The notes beneath the pieces were generated by a model, which worked only from the letters and a program-made list of their open reading frames with translations, was not told where the DNA came from and did no database searches. A DNA stretch of 64,000 nucleotides from Neodiprion pinetum (taxonomy: Eukaryota > Arthropoda > Insecta > Hymenoptera > Diprionidae). Made by a program: the position numbers and the translations under genes. Positions 1-17,222 of the stretch are shown here, piece by piece. The DNA lies in NCBI RefSeq assembly GCF_021155775.2, contig NW_027184483.1:1-64000 (forward strand), written 5' to 3'. How positions within the stretch are numbered: the first letter of the stretch is position 1; every line of letters starts with the position of its first letter.

Positions 1-263
1 CAATTTACTTTTAAAAAGAGGGTGATTAGAAAAAAAAATTTTTTCCACAATATTTCAATTCTTTGAAATCATGCATGATTATCAGAAAAATCCTGAATAT
101 TTTTAATTATTCGCTTATTTTTTAGTTTGTTTTATTCTTTATAATTTTGTCCATTCTCAATCATTTTTTTTTCTGTTACATTATTTACCCCAATTATCTT
201 CATTTATATTTTATCAATTTGATATATAATATGAATATATATAAATATATATATACATATACA

Positions 264-296
<33 letters not shown>

Positions 297-1248
297 TATA
301 TTATAATCTTCAATTCACTTTTTAAAAAAGGAAAATTGAAAAAAAAATTGTCTCGCAATATTTAAATTTCTAAAATTATGTATAATTGTCAGAAAAATCC
401 TAAATATTTTTAATTATTTGCTTATTTTTCATTTCATCAATTTTTTTATAATTTCCTCCATCAACAATCATTTTTTATTTGATTACATCATTTACCTCGA
501 TTACCTCGATTTATATTTTATGATATTAATGTATAATATAAATGAATATGAATATATACATACATATATATCTATATATATACATATATACATATATATA
601 CATATATATAATGAATATATATATATATATATATGAATATATATATATGTATATTCTAATTTTCAATTTACTTCTAAAAAATGGAAAAAAAAAAAAAATT
701 TTTTCCACAATATTCCAATTTTTAAAAATTATGTATAATTATCAGAAGAATCCCAATTATTTTTAATTATTTGCTTATTTTTTTTTATTCCATTTTTTAT
801 AATTTTTTCCATTCACAATCATTTTTTATTTTGTCACATTATTTACCTCAATTACCTTCAATTATATTTCATTATATTATTGCATAATATGAATATATAT
901 ATATATATATGAATATCTATATGAATATTATAATTATCGATTTACTTTTGAAAAGACGGAAATTGAAAAAAAAAAATTTTTTCCACAATATTTCAATTTT
1001 TTAAAATCATGTATAATTATCAGAAAATTCCTAAATATATCGAATAATTCGCTTATTTCTCATTTTATTTAATTTTTTTATGATTTTTTCCATCCACGAT
1101 CATTTTTTATTTTGTTACATTATTTACCTCAATTACCTTCAATTATATTTTATTATATTGATGTATAATATGAATATATATAAATATATATATACATATA
1201 TATCTATATATATATATAAATGTATATATGTATATATATCTACACATA

Positions 1249-1279
<31 letters not shown>

Positions 1280-1571
1280 GAATATACATATGTATATTAT
1301 AATTTTCAATTTACTTTCAAAAAGAGGTAAATTGAAAAAAAAAATTTTTTCCCACAATATTTCAATTTTTTAAAATTATGGATGATTATCAGAAAAATCC
1401 CAATTATTTTTAATCATTCGCTTATTTTTTTTTTATTTCATTTTTTATAATTTCTTCCATTCACAATCATTTTTTATTTTGTTACATTATTTACCCCAAT
1501 TATCTTCATTTATATTTTATTATATTATTGTATAATATAAATATATACAAATATATATATACATATATATC

Positions 1572-1602
<31 letters not shown>

Positions 1603-1670
1603 TCATATATATATATATATATATATAAATATATATACATATATACATGAATATATATATGTATATTATA
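1..1670. repeat. AT-rich satellite array, left part
   Basis: About five tandem units of roughly 280-370 bp. Each has a conserved part and a variable tail. The conserved part runs from CAATTTACTTTT through an A-run and T-run, CCACAATATTTCAATT and ATGTATAATTATCAGAAAAATCC to TTACCTCAATTACCTTCA. The tail is a TA/TATACA/TATATG microsatellite of different length in each unit. Unit phases seen at CACAATATTT-like sites lie near 47, 351, 707, 984 and 1354. Short Tyr/Ile-rich open frames in both strands are translations of the microsatellite and are not genes. The same order of units recurs at about 4427-6730, so the array has a higher-order structure. Confidence 0.9.
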
Positions 1671-3326
1671 CTTCTCGCAAAAATTAAGGGAACAACAAAA
1701 TTTTCGCAATTTTATGGTGATTTTCAACAGGCTGTATTTCAGTGAAAAATGGTCGTGCAAGAAATAAAAAAACAAAGCTTTTGAAGCTTGAAGACTCTAG
1801 TTTTTGAATTTTTTGGTTAAAAATTTTTCGAAGCACTATTAGCCATGCAATTCTTGGATAAAGCACGAAGAAAAAATTTTCAAAATTTTTTACGTTTTTT
1901 CTTTCGCTCTACGGGCATGGAAAAATTTTTCCGAGCTAAACCAATGCATAGGTCGCATAGCCTGTTTATTCAGCTTCAAGATGCTTTCTTTTAAACCTCG
2001 ATACGACCATTCGTTTTCGAGACATCGAATTTTGAATGCCAAAAGATCCTTTTTCACTCAACTGCCGATATCTCTGGAACTACTGGTCGCACAGCGAGCC
2101 GAAGGGCAGTTTCTTTTTCTGCAGAAAATTTCCTACAAAAATCCGTCAAGGTTAATGTCAAAAAAAAATTTTTTCCACCTGTAGCGTTAACGTGAAAAAA
2201 GAGCAAAAAAATGCCATTTTGCCTTTTTTTGGATAATTGACTGTATCTTCGTCAATATTGGGGGGAAAGCTTAGGTTAGAAGAAAATCTTACAGTCTAAT
2301 GTACCCCAAAGGTCCCCCCAAATCGGTAGATCGATCGGTTCAGCGGTTTTCCTGGACCGATTGATTGAAATTTTGAAAAAATTAAGGGAACAAGGTTTTT
2401 GGTTCTTAGAGAATTTTTGGATGATCGACTGTATCTTCGTCAATATTGGGGGGAAAGCTTAGGTTAGAAGAAAATTTTGCAGCCTAATGTACCCCAAAGG
2501 TCCCCCTAAATCGGTAGATTGATCGGTTCAGCGGTTTTCCTGGACCGATTGATTGAAATTTTAAAAAAATCAAGGGAACAAGGTTTTTGTTTCTTAAGGA
2601 ACCTTGTTCTCTTAATTTTGTCAAAATTTCAATCAATCGGTCCAGGAAAACCGCTGAACCGATCGATCTACCGATTTGGGGGGACCTTTGGGGTACATTA
2701 GGCTGTAAAATTTTTTTCTAACCTAAGCTTTCCCCCCAATATTGACGAAGATACAGTCAATTATCCAAAAAAAGGCAAAATGGCATTTTTTTGCTCGTTT
2801 TTCACGTTAACGCTACAGGTGGAAAAAAATTTTTTTTGACATCAACCTTGACAGATTCTTGTAGGAAATTTTCTGCAGAAAAAGAAACTGCCCTTCGGCT
2901 TGCTGTGCGACCAGTAGTTCCAGAGATATCAGCAGTTGAGTGAAAAAGGATGCTTTGGCATTCAAAACTCGATATCTCGAAGACAAATGGTCGTATCGAG
3001 GTTTAAAAAAAAGCATCTTGAAGCTGAATAAACAGGCTATGCGACCTATGCATTGGTTTAGCTCGGAAAAATTTTTCCATGCCCGTAGAGCGAAAGAAAA
3101 AACGTAAAAAATTTTGAAAATTTTTTCTTCGTGCTTTATCCAAGGATTGCATGGCTAGTAGTGCTTCGAAAAATTTTTAACCACAAAATTCAAAAACTAG
3201 AGTCTTCAAGCTTCAAAAGCTTTTTTTTTTTATTTTTTGTACGACCATTTTTCACTGAAATACAGCCTGTTGAAAATCACCAAAAAATTTCGAAAATTTC
3301 GTTGTTCCCTTAATTTTTGCGAGAAG
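1671..3326. mobile_element. Fold-back inverted-repeat element inside the AT satellite
   Basis: The left end CTTCTCGCAAAAATTAAGGG is matched by its reverse complement at the right end (3306-3326). Similarity continues inward for about 700 bp on each side, so the element is nearly all inverted repeat with its centre near 2592. Left arm and right arm share a block with AGGCTGTATTTCAGTGAAAA and a block with TTGGGGGGAAAGCTTAGG. The latter block is present twice in the left arm (near 2239 and 2427, period about 188 bp) and once on the right. The motif AATTAAGGGAACAA recurs at the ends and near the centre. No transposase frame is present. The paralogous satellite unit near 6727-6750 lacks the insert (GTATATTATAATTTTCAATTG). 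Comparison suggests duplication of TATA or TA, compatible with a non-autonomous Tc1/mariner-type element, but the family is not established. Confidence 0.75.
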
Positions 3327-7705
<4,379 letters not shown>

Positions 7706-9429
7706 TATCCCTCTCACGCGACTCTGACCGCGCTCGCGTCTCATCCCCTCAACCAGGCATCCACCCTGGGACGTCGCGCATTGCCTTTTGCCCAATCTAG
7801 ACCGCGCTTGACGCATGTCCTGACGGCCTCCGATATACTGATGGAAGCCCAGCATTACCTTCAGCTGCACACTGACTGTGGCCGGGTCGATGAGACGCCA
7901 CCACAAATCGACCCTGGGACGACGCGCATTGCCTTTTGCTGGAGTGTGACCGTGCTTAACACGCGTCCACACGGCCTCTGATTGACTGCGGGACGATCTC
8001 CAACGCCTTCCGCTCCACTTGAACAATGCTCATGTCGAGTCCCTGCTGCCACCGATCGACTCTGGTACGACGCGCATTGCCTTTTGCTCGACGGTGACCG
8101 TGCCTAACCCGTGTCCCCACAGCCTCAGAATGACTGCCGGACGCCCTCCAGCGCCTCCTGCTCCACTTCAACGATGCTCGTGTCGAGTCCCTACAGCCAC
8201 CGATCGACACTGGGGCGACGCGCATTGCCTTTTGCTTGACTGCAACCGTGCCTAACGCGTGTTCACACGGCTTCCGATCGACGTCGGGACGCCCCTCAAC
8301 ACCTTTCGCTTTATTCCAACGATGCACGTGTCGGGTCCCCGCTGCCACCGATCGACTCTGGGACGACGCGCATTGCCTTCCTCTCGACTGTGACCATGCC
8401 TAACACGCGTCCCCACGGCCTCTGATCGACTGCGGGACACCCCCCAACGCCTCCTGCTCCACTCTAACGATGCTCGTGTCCAGGCCCCACTGCCACTGAT
8501 CGACTCTGGGACGACGTGCATGCCTTCTGCTCGACTGTGACCGTGTTTCACACAAGTCCACACTGCCTCTGATCGACTCAGGGACAACGCGCTTTGCCTT
8601 TTGCTCGTCTGTAACCGTGCCTAACACGTGTCCTTACGGCCTCAGATCGACTGCGTGACGCCCTCCAGCGCCTCCTGCACCACTCTAGCGATGCTCATGT
8701 CGAGTTCCCACAGCCACCGATCGACTCTGGGTCGACGCGCATTGCTTTTCGCTCGACTGTGACCGTGCCAAACACGTGTCCTCACGACCTCATATCGACT
8801 GCGGGACGCTCTCCAACGCCTCCAGCTCTACTCTGACGATGCTTGTGTCAAGACCACATTGCCACCGATCGACACTGGCACGACGCGCATTGCCTTTTGC
8901 TCGACTGTGACCTTGCCTAACACAAGTCCCCACTGCCTCCGATCGACTCTGGGACGACGCGCATTGCCTTTTGCTTGACTGTGCCCGTGCCCTACACGTG
9001 TCCACACGACCTCTGATCGACTGCAAGAGGCCCTCCAACGCCTCCTGCTCCACTTTAACGATGCTCGTGTTCAGTCCCTACTGCCACTGATCGACTCTGG
9101 AACGACGCGCATTGCTTTTTGCCCGACCGTGACCGTGCCTAACACGTGTCCCTACGGCCTCTGATCGACTGCGGAACGCCTACCGTCGCCCTCCGCCTCA
9201 CTCCGACGATGCTCGTGTCGAGTCCCCGCTCCCACCGATCGACTATAGGACGACGAGCATTGCCTTTTGCTGAACTGTGACCGTAGCGAACACAAGTCCC
9301 CACGGCCTCCGAACAACTGCGGGAGGCTATCCAACGACTCCTGCTCCACTCTGACGATGCTTGTGTCGAGTTCACGTTGCTACTGATCGACTCTGAGTCG
9401 ACGCGCCACGCCTTTTGCTCGACTGTGAC
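7706..9429 (+). repeat. GC-rich 74-bp satellite, orientation block 1 (forward)
   Basis: Abrupt change from TA repeats to a GC-rich satellite. Monomer type A (74 bp) contains GATCGACTCTGGGACGACGC, GCATTGCCTTTTGCTCGACT and AACACGTGTCCCCAC. Type B (74 bp) contains GATCGACTGCGGGACGCC, CTCCTGCTCCACTCT and GATGCTCGTGTCGAGTCC. A and B share their ends, so they are diverged copies of one ancestor. Here they mostly alternate as 148-bp AB dimers: the B-type GATGC sites at 8171, 8319 and 8467 are 148 apart, with an AAB spacing of 222 or so elsewhere. The first 200 bp are strongly diverged monomers, as expected at an array edge. Forward is defined as the strand reading GCATTGCCTTTTGCTCG. Confidence 0.92.
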
Positions 9430-10797
9430 AGTGCATCGTCGGAATGAAGCAGGACGCGTTAAACGGCCACCCGCAGTTGATTTGAGGCTGTGTGGACACG
9501 TGTTAGGTACGGGCACAGTTGAGCAAAAGGCAATGCGCGTCGTCCCTGAGTCAATCGGAGCCAGTGGGGACTCGTGTTGGGCAAGGTCACAGTTGAGCAA
9601 AAGGCAATGCGCGTCGTCTCCGAGTCGATTAGAGGCAGTAAGGACTTGTGTGAAGCGCGATCACAGTCAAGCGAAAGGCAATGCGCGTCGTCCCAGAGTC
9701 GATCAATGGCAATGTGGACTTGACACGTGCATCGTCGGAGTGGAGCAGGAGGCGTTGGGGGGCCTCTTGCAGTCGATCAGAGTTCGTGTGGACACGTGTA
9801 GGGCAGGGGCACAGTCGAGCGAAAGGCAATGCGCGTCGTCCCGGAGTCGATCGAAGGCAGTGAGGACTCGTGTTAGGCAAGGTCACAGTCGAGCAAAAGG
9901 CTAAGCGCGTCGTCCATGAGTCGAACAGTGGCAGTAGGGACTGAACACGAGCATAGTTAGAGTGGAGCAGAAGGCGTTGGAGGGTGTCCCGCAGTCGATC
10001 TGAGGTCGTGTGGACACGTGTTTGTCACGGTCACAATCGAGCAAAAGGCAATGCGCGTCGTCCCAGAGTCGATCAGAGGCAGCGGGGACTCGTGTTTGGT
10101 ACGGTCACAGTCGAGCAAACGGCAATGCGCGTCATCCCCGAGTCGATCGGAGGCAGTGAGGACTTGTGTTAGGGACGGTCACAGTCGAGCAAAAGGCAAT
10201 GCGCATCGTCGCAGAGTCGATCAGAGGCAGCGGGGACTCGTGTTTGGTACGGTCACAGTCAAGCAAACGGCAATGCGCGTCGTCCCGGGCACGATCAGTG
10301 GCAGTGTGGACATGATACGAGCATCGTCAGAGTGAAGCGGGAGACGATAGAGGGCGACCCGCAGTCGATCTGTAGCCGTGGGGACGCGTGTTAGGCTCAG
10401 TCGGGGTCGAGCCAAAGGCAATGCGCGTCGTATCAAAGTCGATCCGAAGCAGTGTGAACTTGACACGAGCAGCGTCAAGGTGGAGCTGAGTTAAATGACG
10501 GACGTGTTGCAGTCGATCATAGGCCGTGGAGACACGAGGTAGGCACGGTCACAGTTAAGCAAAAGGCAATGCGCGTCGTCCCAGAGTTGATCGGTGGCCG
10601 AGGAGACCCGTCACAAGCATCGTCAGAGTTGAGCGGCAGGCGTTGAGGGGCGTTCCTCAGTTGATCAGAGGCCGTGGGGCACCTGTTAGGCATGGTCACA
10701 GTCGAGGAAACGGCAATGCGCGTCGACCCAGAGTCGATCATGAGCAATCGGGACTCGACACGAGCATCGTTAGAGTAGAGCGCGAGGCGTTGAGGGG
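9430..10797 (-). repeat. GC-rich 74-bp satellite, orientation block 2 (reverse)
   Basis: At about 9421-9440 (GACTGTGACAGTGCATCGTC) the monomers flip strand; the plus strand now reads CGAGCAAAAGGCAATGCGCG. Mixed A and B monomers follow to 10797. The segment from about 10180 into the next block to about 11230 is repeated at 23376-24430 with a constant offset of 13,196 bp, including the following switch point. Confidence 0.88.
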
Positions 10798-12262
10798 CAG
10801 AGTTCCCACTGCCGCCTGTCGACTCTGAAATGACTCGCATTGCCTTTTGCTCGACTGTGACTGAGCCCAACGCGTGTTCCCACGGCCTCTAATTGACTGC
10901 TGGATGCACTCAATCACCTTCCGCTTCACTCTAACGATGCCCGCGTCAAGTCCTAACTGCCGGTGATCGACTCTGGAACGACGCGCATTGCATCACGTCC
11001 GACCTCGACCATGCTCGGGTCAATTTCTCAATGCCTCAGGTCGACTCTGGGACGACGCGCATTGCCTTTCGCACGACTTTCACCGTGCGCAACACGTGTC
11101 CCCACGGCGTCTTATCGTCCGCAGAAAGCCATTTATTGCCCGCCGCGCTACTCTGACGCCGCTTGCGTCGGGTCCCCACTGCCACCAATCGATTCTGGGA
11201 CGACGTGCATGCCTTTTGCTCGACTGTGACCGTGTTTCACACGAGTCCACACTGCCTCTGATCGACTCTGGGACGACGCGCATTGCCTTTTGCTCGACTG
11301 TGACCGTACCAAACACGAGTCCCCGCTGCCTCTGATCGACTCTGGGACGACGCGCATTGCCTTTTGCTCGACTGTGACCGTACCAAACACGAGTCCCTGC
11401 TGCCTCTGATCGACTTTGGGACGACGCGCGATGCCTTTCGCTCGACTGTGACCGTGCCTAACACGTGTTCACGCGGCCTCTGATCGACTGCAACACGTCC
11501 GTCATTTAACTCTGCTCCACCTTGACGCTGCTCGTGTCGAGTCCACACTGCTTCGGATCGACTTTGGGACGACGCATCGCCCTTTGCTCGACTCCGACTA
11601 AGCCGAACACGCGTCCCCACGGCTTCAGGTCGACTGCGGGTCGCCCTCTATCGACTCCCGCTCTACTCTGACGATGCTCGTATCATGTCCACACTGCCTC
11701 TGATCGACTCTGGGACGACGCGCATTGCCTTTTGCTCGACTGTGACCGTACCAAACACGAGTCCCTGCTGCCTCTGATCGACTTTGGGACGACGCGCATT
11801 GCCTTTCGCTCGACTGTGACCGTGCCTAACACGTAACCCCGCGGCCTCCGATCGACTGCGGGACGACGCGCATTGCCTCTTGCTCGACTGTGACCGTGCC
11901 CCACACGAGTCCACACTGCCACCGATCGACTCTGGGTCGACGCGCATTGCCTTCTGCTCGACTGTGACCGTCCCTAACACAAGTCCTCACTGCCTTCGAT
12001 CGACTCTAAAACGACGCGCATTGCCTTTTGCTCGACTGTGACCGTCCCAAACACAAGTCCCTGCTGCCTCTGATCGACCCCGGGACGACGCGCATTGCCT
12101 TTTGCTTGATTGTGACCGTGCCTAACACGTGTCCCCACTGCCTCTGATCGACTCTAGGATGACGCGCATTGCCTTACGCTTGACTGTGACCGTGGCAAAC
12201 ACAAGTCCCTACTGCCTCCGATCGACTCTCGGACGACGCGCTTAGCCTTCTGCTCGACAGTG
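10798..12262 (+). repeat. GC-rich 74-bp satellite, orientation block 3 (forward)
   Basis: The strand switch at about 10790-10805 is marked by GAGGGGCAGAGTTCCCAC. Forward monomers follow. They include several adjacent A units (11220-11450 and 11690-12230) in which CGACTGTGACCGT recurs every 74 bp. Confidence 0.88.
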
Positions 12263-15200
12263 ACCGTGCATCGTCAGAGTGGAGCAACAGGCGTTAAACG
12301 GCCTCCCGCAGTCGATCAGAGGCTGTGGAAACACGTGTTAGGCACGGTCACAGTCGAGCATAAGGCAATGCGCGCCGACCCAGAGTCGACCTGTGACGGT
12401 GAGGAAGTGACATGAGCACGGTCTAGGTCGAGCAAAAAGCAATGCGCGTCGTCCTGGAGTCGATTGTTAGCGGTGTGGACCCGACGCGAGCATCGTCAGA
12501 GTGGAGCGGGTGGCGATAGAGGGCGTCCCGCAGTCGATCGGGGGCCGTGGGGACGCGAGTTGGGCACGGTCACAGTCGAGCAAAAGGCAATGCGCGTCGG
12601 CCCAGAGTCGATCAGAGGCAGCGAAGACTCGTGTTTGGTACGTTTACAGTCGAGCAAAAGGCAATGCGCGTCGTCCCAGCGTCGATCAGAGGCAGTAAGG
12701 ACTAGTGATGAGCACAGTCACAGTCGAGCAAAAGGCAATGCGCGTAGTGCCCGAGTGGATCGGTGGCAATGTGGACTCGACACGAGCATCGTCAGAGTGG
12801 AGTGTGCGGCGATGGAGGGCGTCCCGCAGTCGATCTGAGGTCGTGAGAACACGTGTTTGGCACGGTCACAATCGAGCAAAAAGCGATGCGCGTCGTCCCA
12901 GAGTCGATCAGTAGCAGTAGGGACTGGACACCACCATCGTTAGAGTGGAGCAGGAGGCGTCGGAGGGTGTCCCGCTGTCGACCCGAGGTCGTGAGGACAC
13001 GTGTTTGGCACGGTCAAAATCGAGCAAAAGGCAATGCGCGTCGTCCCGGAGTCGATCAGTGGCAGTAGGGACAGAACGAGAGCATTGTTAGAGTAAAGCA
13101 GGAGGCGTTCGAGGGTGTCCCGCAGTCAATCTGAGGCCGTGGTGACGCGTGTGAGGCACGGTCACGTTTGAGCAGAAGGCAATGCGCGTCGTCCTAGAGT
13201 TGATCGGTGGCTGTGGGGACTCGTGTTGGGCACGGTCACAGTCGAGCAGAAGGCAATGCGCGTCGTCGAAGAGTCGATCCGAGGCAGTGGGGACACGTGT
13301 TGGGCACGGTCACAGTCGAGCAAAAGGCAACGCGCGTCGTCCCAGAGTCGATCAAAGGCAGCGGGGACTCGTGTTCGGTACGGTCACAGTCGAGCAAAAG
13401 GCAATGCGCGTCGTTCTAGAGTCGATCGGAGGCAGTGGGGACACGTGTTGGGCACGGTCACAGTCGAGCAAATGGCAATGCGCGTCAACCCGCAGTCGAT
13501 CAGAGGCCGTGAAAACACGTGTTAGGCACGGTCACAGTCGAGGAGAAGGCAATGCGCGTCGTCACAGAGTCGATCGGAGGCAGTAGAGACTTGTGTTAGG
13601 CATGGTCACAGTCGAGCAAAAGGCAATGCGCGTCGTTTTAGAGTCAATCGGTGGCGGCGGGGACACGTGTTGGGCACGGACACAGTCGAGCAAAAGGCGA
13701 TGCGCGTCGTCTAAGAGTCGATCGGAGGCAGTGGGGACACGTGTTGGGCACGGTCACGGTCGAGCAAAAGGCAATGCGCGTCGTTCTAAAGTCGATCGGA
13801 GGCAGTGGGGACACGTGTTGGGCACGGTCACAGTCGAGCAAATGGCAATGCGCGTCGTCCCGCAGTCGATCTAAGGCCGTGAAAACACGTGTTAGGCACG
13901 GTCACAGTCGAGGAGAAGGCAATGCGCGTCGTCACAGAGTCGATCAGAGGCAGTAGAGACTTGTGTTAGGCATGGTCACAGTCGAGCAAAAAGCAATGCG
14001 CGTCGTTTTAGAGTCAATCGGTGGCGGCGGGGACACGTGTTGGGCACGGACACAGTCGAGCAAAAGGCAATGCGCGTCGTCTAAGAGTCGATCGGAGGCA
14101 GTGGGGACACGTGTTGGGCACGGTCACGGTCGAGCAAAAGGCAATGCGCGTCGTTCTAAAGTCGATCGGAGGCAGTGGGGACACGTGTTGGGCACGGTCA
14201 CAGTCGAGCAAATGGCAATGCGCGTCGTCCCGCAGTCGATCAGAGGCAGTAAGGACTTGTGTTAGGCATGGTCACAGTCGAGCAAAAGTCGATGCGCGTC
14301 GTCCCAGAGTCGATCAGAGGCATTGGGGACTCGTGTTAGGCATGGTCACAGTCGAGCAAAAGGCAATGCGCGTCGTCCCAAAGTCGATCGGAGGCCGTAG
14401 AAACACGTGTTAGGCACGGTCACAGTCGAGGAAAAGGCAATGCGCGTCGTCCCAGAGTCGATCGGAGGCAGTAGGGACTCGTGTTAGGCATGGTCACAGT
14501 CGAGCGAAAGGCAATGCGCGTCGTTACAGAGTCAATCGGTGGCGGCGGGGACACGTGTTGGGCACGGACACAGTCGAGCAAAAGGCAATGCGCGTCGTTT
14601 CAGAGTCGATCGGAGGCAGTGGGGATCGTGTTGGGCACGGTCACAGTCGAGCAGAAGGCAATGCGCGTCGTTTTAGAGTCAATCAAAGGCCGTGCAGACA
14701 CGTGTTAGGCACGGTCACAGTCGAGGAGAAGGCGATGCGCGTCGTCCCAGAGTGAATCGGTGGCAATGTGGACTTGACACAAGCATCGTCGGAGTGGAGC
14801 GGGCGGCGATGGAGAACGTCCCGCAGTCGATCGGAGGCCGTGGGGACGCTTGTTAGGCGCGGTCACAGTCAAGCAAAAGGCAATGCGCGCCGACCCATAG
14901 TCGACCTGAGGCAGTGAGGAAGTGACACGAGCACGGTCAACGTCGAGCAAAAGGCAATGCGCGTTGTCTTATAGTCGATTAGTGGCACTGGGGATTTGGC
15001 ACGAGCATCGTCAGAGTGAAGTGAGAGGCGATAGAGGGCCTCCCGCAGTCGATCAGAGGCCGTGGGGACACGCGTTAGGCACGGTCACAGTCGGGCAGAA
15101 GGCATTGCGCGTCAGCCCAGAGTCCACCGGTGGCGGTGTGGACTCGACACAAGCATCGTCAGAGTAGAGCAGGAGACGTTGGAGAGCGTCCTGCAGACGA

Positions 15201-15796
15201 TCTGAGGCCGTGGGGACGCGTGTTAGGCACAGTCACAGTCGATTAAGATGCACTGCGCGTCATCCCAGACTCGATCAGTGGCAGTGTGGACTTGATACGA
15301 GCATCGGCAGAGTGGACCGGGAGACGTTGGAGGGCCTCCCGCAGTCGATCAGAGGCCGCGAGGACAAGTGTTGGGGACGGTCACAGTGGATCGGGAGGCA
15401 ATGCGCGTCCTCCCAGACACGATCAGTGGCAGTATGGACATGATACGAGCATCGTCAGAGTGGAGCGGGCGGCGATGAAGGGCGTCCCGCAGTCGATCAG
15501 AGGCCGTGGGGACACGTGTTCGGCACGGTCACAGTCGAGAAGGAGGCAATGCGCGTCGTCCGAGAGTGAATCGGTGGCAATGTGGACTTGACACAAGCAT
15601 CGTCGGAGTGGAGCGGGCGGCGATGGAGGGCGTCCCGCAGTCGATCGGTGGCCGTAGGGACTTGTGTTGGGCACGGTCACGGTCGGGCAAAATGCAATGC
15701 GCGTCGTCCCCGAGTTCATTGATAGCTGGGGACCCGACACGTGCATCGTTGGAGTAAAGCGGGAGGTGGTGAAGGGCGTCCCGACGTCGATCAGAG
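12263..15796 (-). repeat. GC-rich satellite, reverse block of higher-order copy 1
   Basis: The block starts at the recurring switch GACAGTGACCGTGCATCGTC (about 12257-12275). From about 13157 to 14760 it is a pure run of some 21 type-A monomers with exact 74-bp spacing (GGTCACAGTCGAG phases at 13231, 13305, 13379, 13453, 13527, 13601). A pentameric sub-repeat of 370 bp is visible, since 13593 onward matches 13963 onward. The segment 13030-13440 is the inverted counterpart of 16800-17200. Open frames run through the block because the monomer is poor in stops; they are not genes. Confidence 0.9.
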
Positions 15797-17222
15797 GCCT
15801 TTTGCTCGACTGTGACCGTGCCCAACACGTCTCCCAACAACCTCTGACCTACTGCGATGCGCCCTCCAGCGCCCCTTGCTTTACTCTAACGATACTCGTG
15901 TCAAGTCCCCACTGCCACCAATCGACTCTGGGACGACGCGCATTGCCTTTTGCTCGACCGTTACCGAGCCCAACACGTGACCCCACGGACTTCAATCGAC
16001 TGCCGGACGTTCTTAAGCGCCCCTTGCTTTACTCTTACGATGCTCGTGTCGAGTCCCCACTGCCACTGATTGACTCTGGGACGACGCGCATTGCCTTTTG
16101 CTCGATTGTGACCGTGCCAAACACGCGTCTTTACGACCTCAGATCGACTGCGGGACACCCCCCAACGCCTCCTGCGCCACTCTAACGATGCTCGTGTCCA
16201 ATCCCCACTGCCACAGATCGACTCCGGGACGACGCGCATTGCCTTCTGCTCGACTGTGACCGTGTTTCACACGAGTCCACACTGCCTCTGGTCGACTCTG
16301 GGACGACGCGCATTGCCTTTTGCTCGACTGTGACCGTGCCCATCACTTGTCCCCACGGCCTCTGATCGACTGCGGGAGGCCATACAACGCCTCCTGCTCC
16401 ACCTTGACGATCCTCGTGTCAAGTCTACACTGCCACTGATCGACTCTGGGACGACGCGCATTGCCTTTTGCTCGACTGTGACCGTGCCTAACACGTGTCC
16501 CCGCGGCCTCTGATCGACTGCAAGAGGCCCTCCAACGCCTCCTGCTCCACTCCGACGATGCTCGTGTCGAGTCCCCACTCCCACCGATCGACTCTGGGAC
16601 GTCGCGCATTGCCTTCTGCTCGACTGTGACCGCGCCAAACACGAGTCCTCACTGCCTCCGATCGCCTCGGAGACGACGTGCATTGCCGTTCGCTTGACTA
16701 AGACCGTGCCTCACACGAGTCCCCACTGCCACTGATTGACTTCAAGAGGCCATCCAACGCCTTCTGCTCTATTCTGTCGATGCTCGTGTCAAGTCCCCAC
16801 TGCCTCCGATCGACTCTAGAACGACGCGCATTGCCTTTTGCTCGACTGTGACCGTACCGAACACGAGTCCCCGCTGCCTTTGATCGACTCTGGGACGACG
16901 CGCGTTGCCTTTTGCTCGACTGTGACCGTGCCCAACACGTGTCCCCACTGCCTCGGATCGACTCTTCGACGACGCGCATTGCCTTCTGCTCGACTGTGAC
17001 CGTGCCCAACACGAGTCCCCACAGCCACCGATCAACTCTAGGACGACGCGCATTGCCTTCTGCTCAAACGTGACCGTGCCTCACACGCGTCACCACGGCC
17101 TCAGATTGACTGCGGAACACCCTCGAACGCCTCCTGCTTTACTCTAACAATGCTCTCGTTCTGTCCCTACTGCCACTGATCGACTCCGGGACGACGCGCT
17201 TTGCCTTCTGCTCGACAGTGAC
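15797..17222 (+). repeat. GC-rich satellite, forward block of higher-order copy 1
   Basis: The block starts at the fusion GATCAGAGGCCTTTTGCTCG (about 15789-15808), where a reverse B monomer runs directly into the middle of a forward A monomer. It ends at the GACCGTGCATCGTC switch near 17219. The stretch 16800-17200 is a reverse-complement copy of 13030-13440 and of 18062-18472, giving long inverted repeats around the switch at 17222. Confidence 0.88.
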
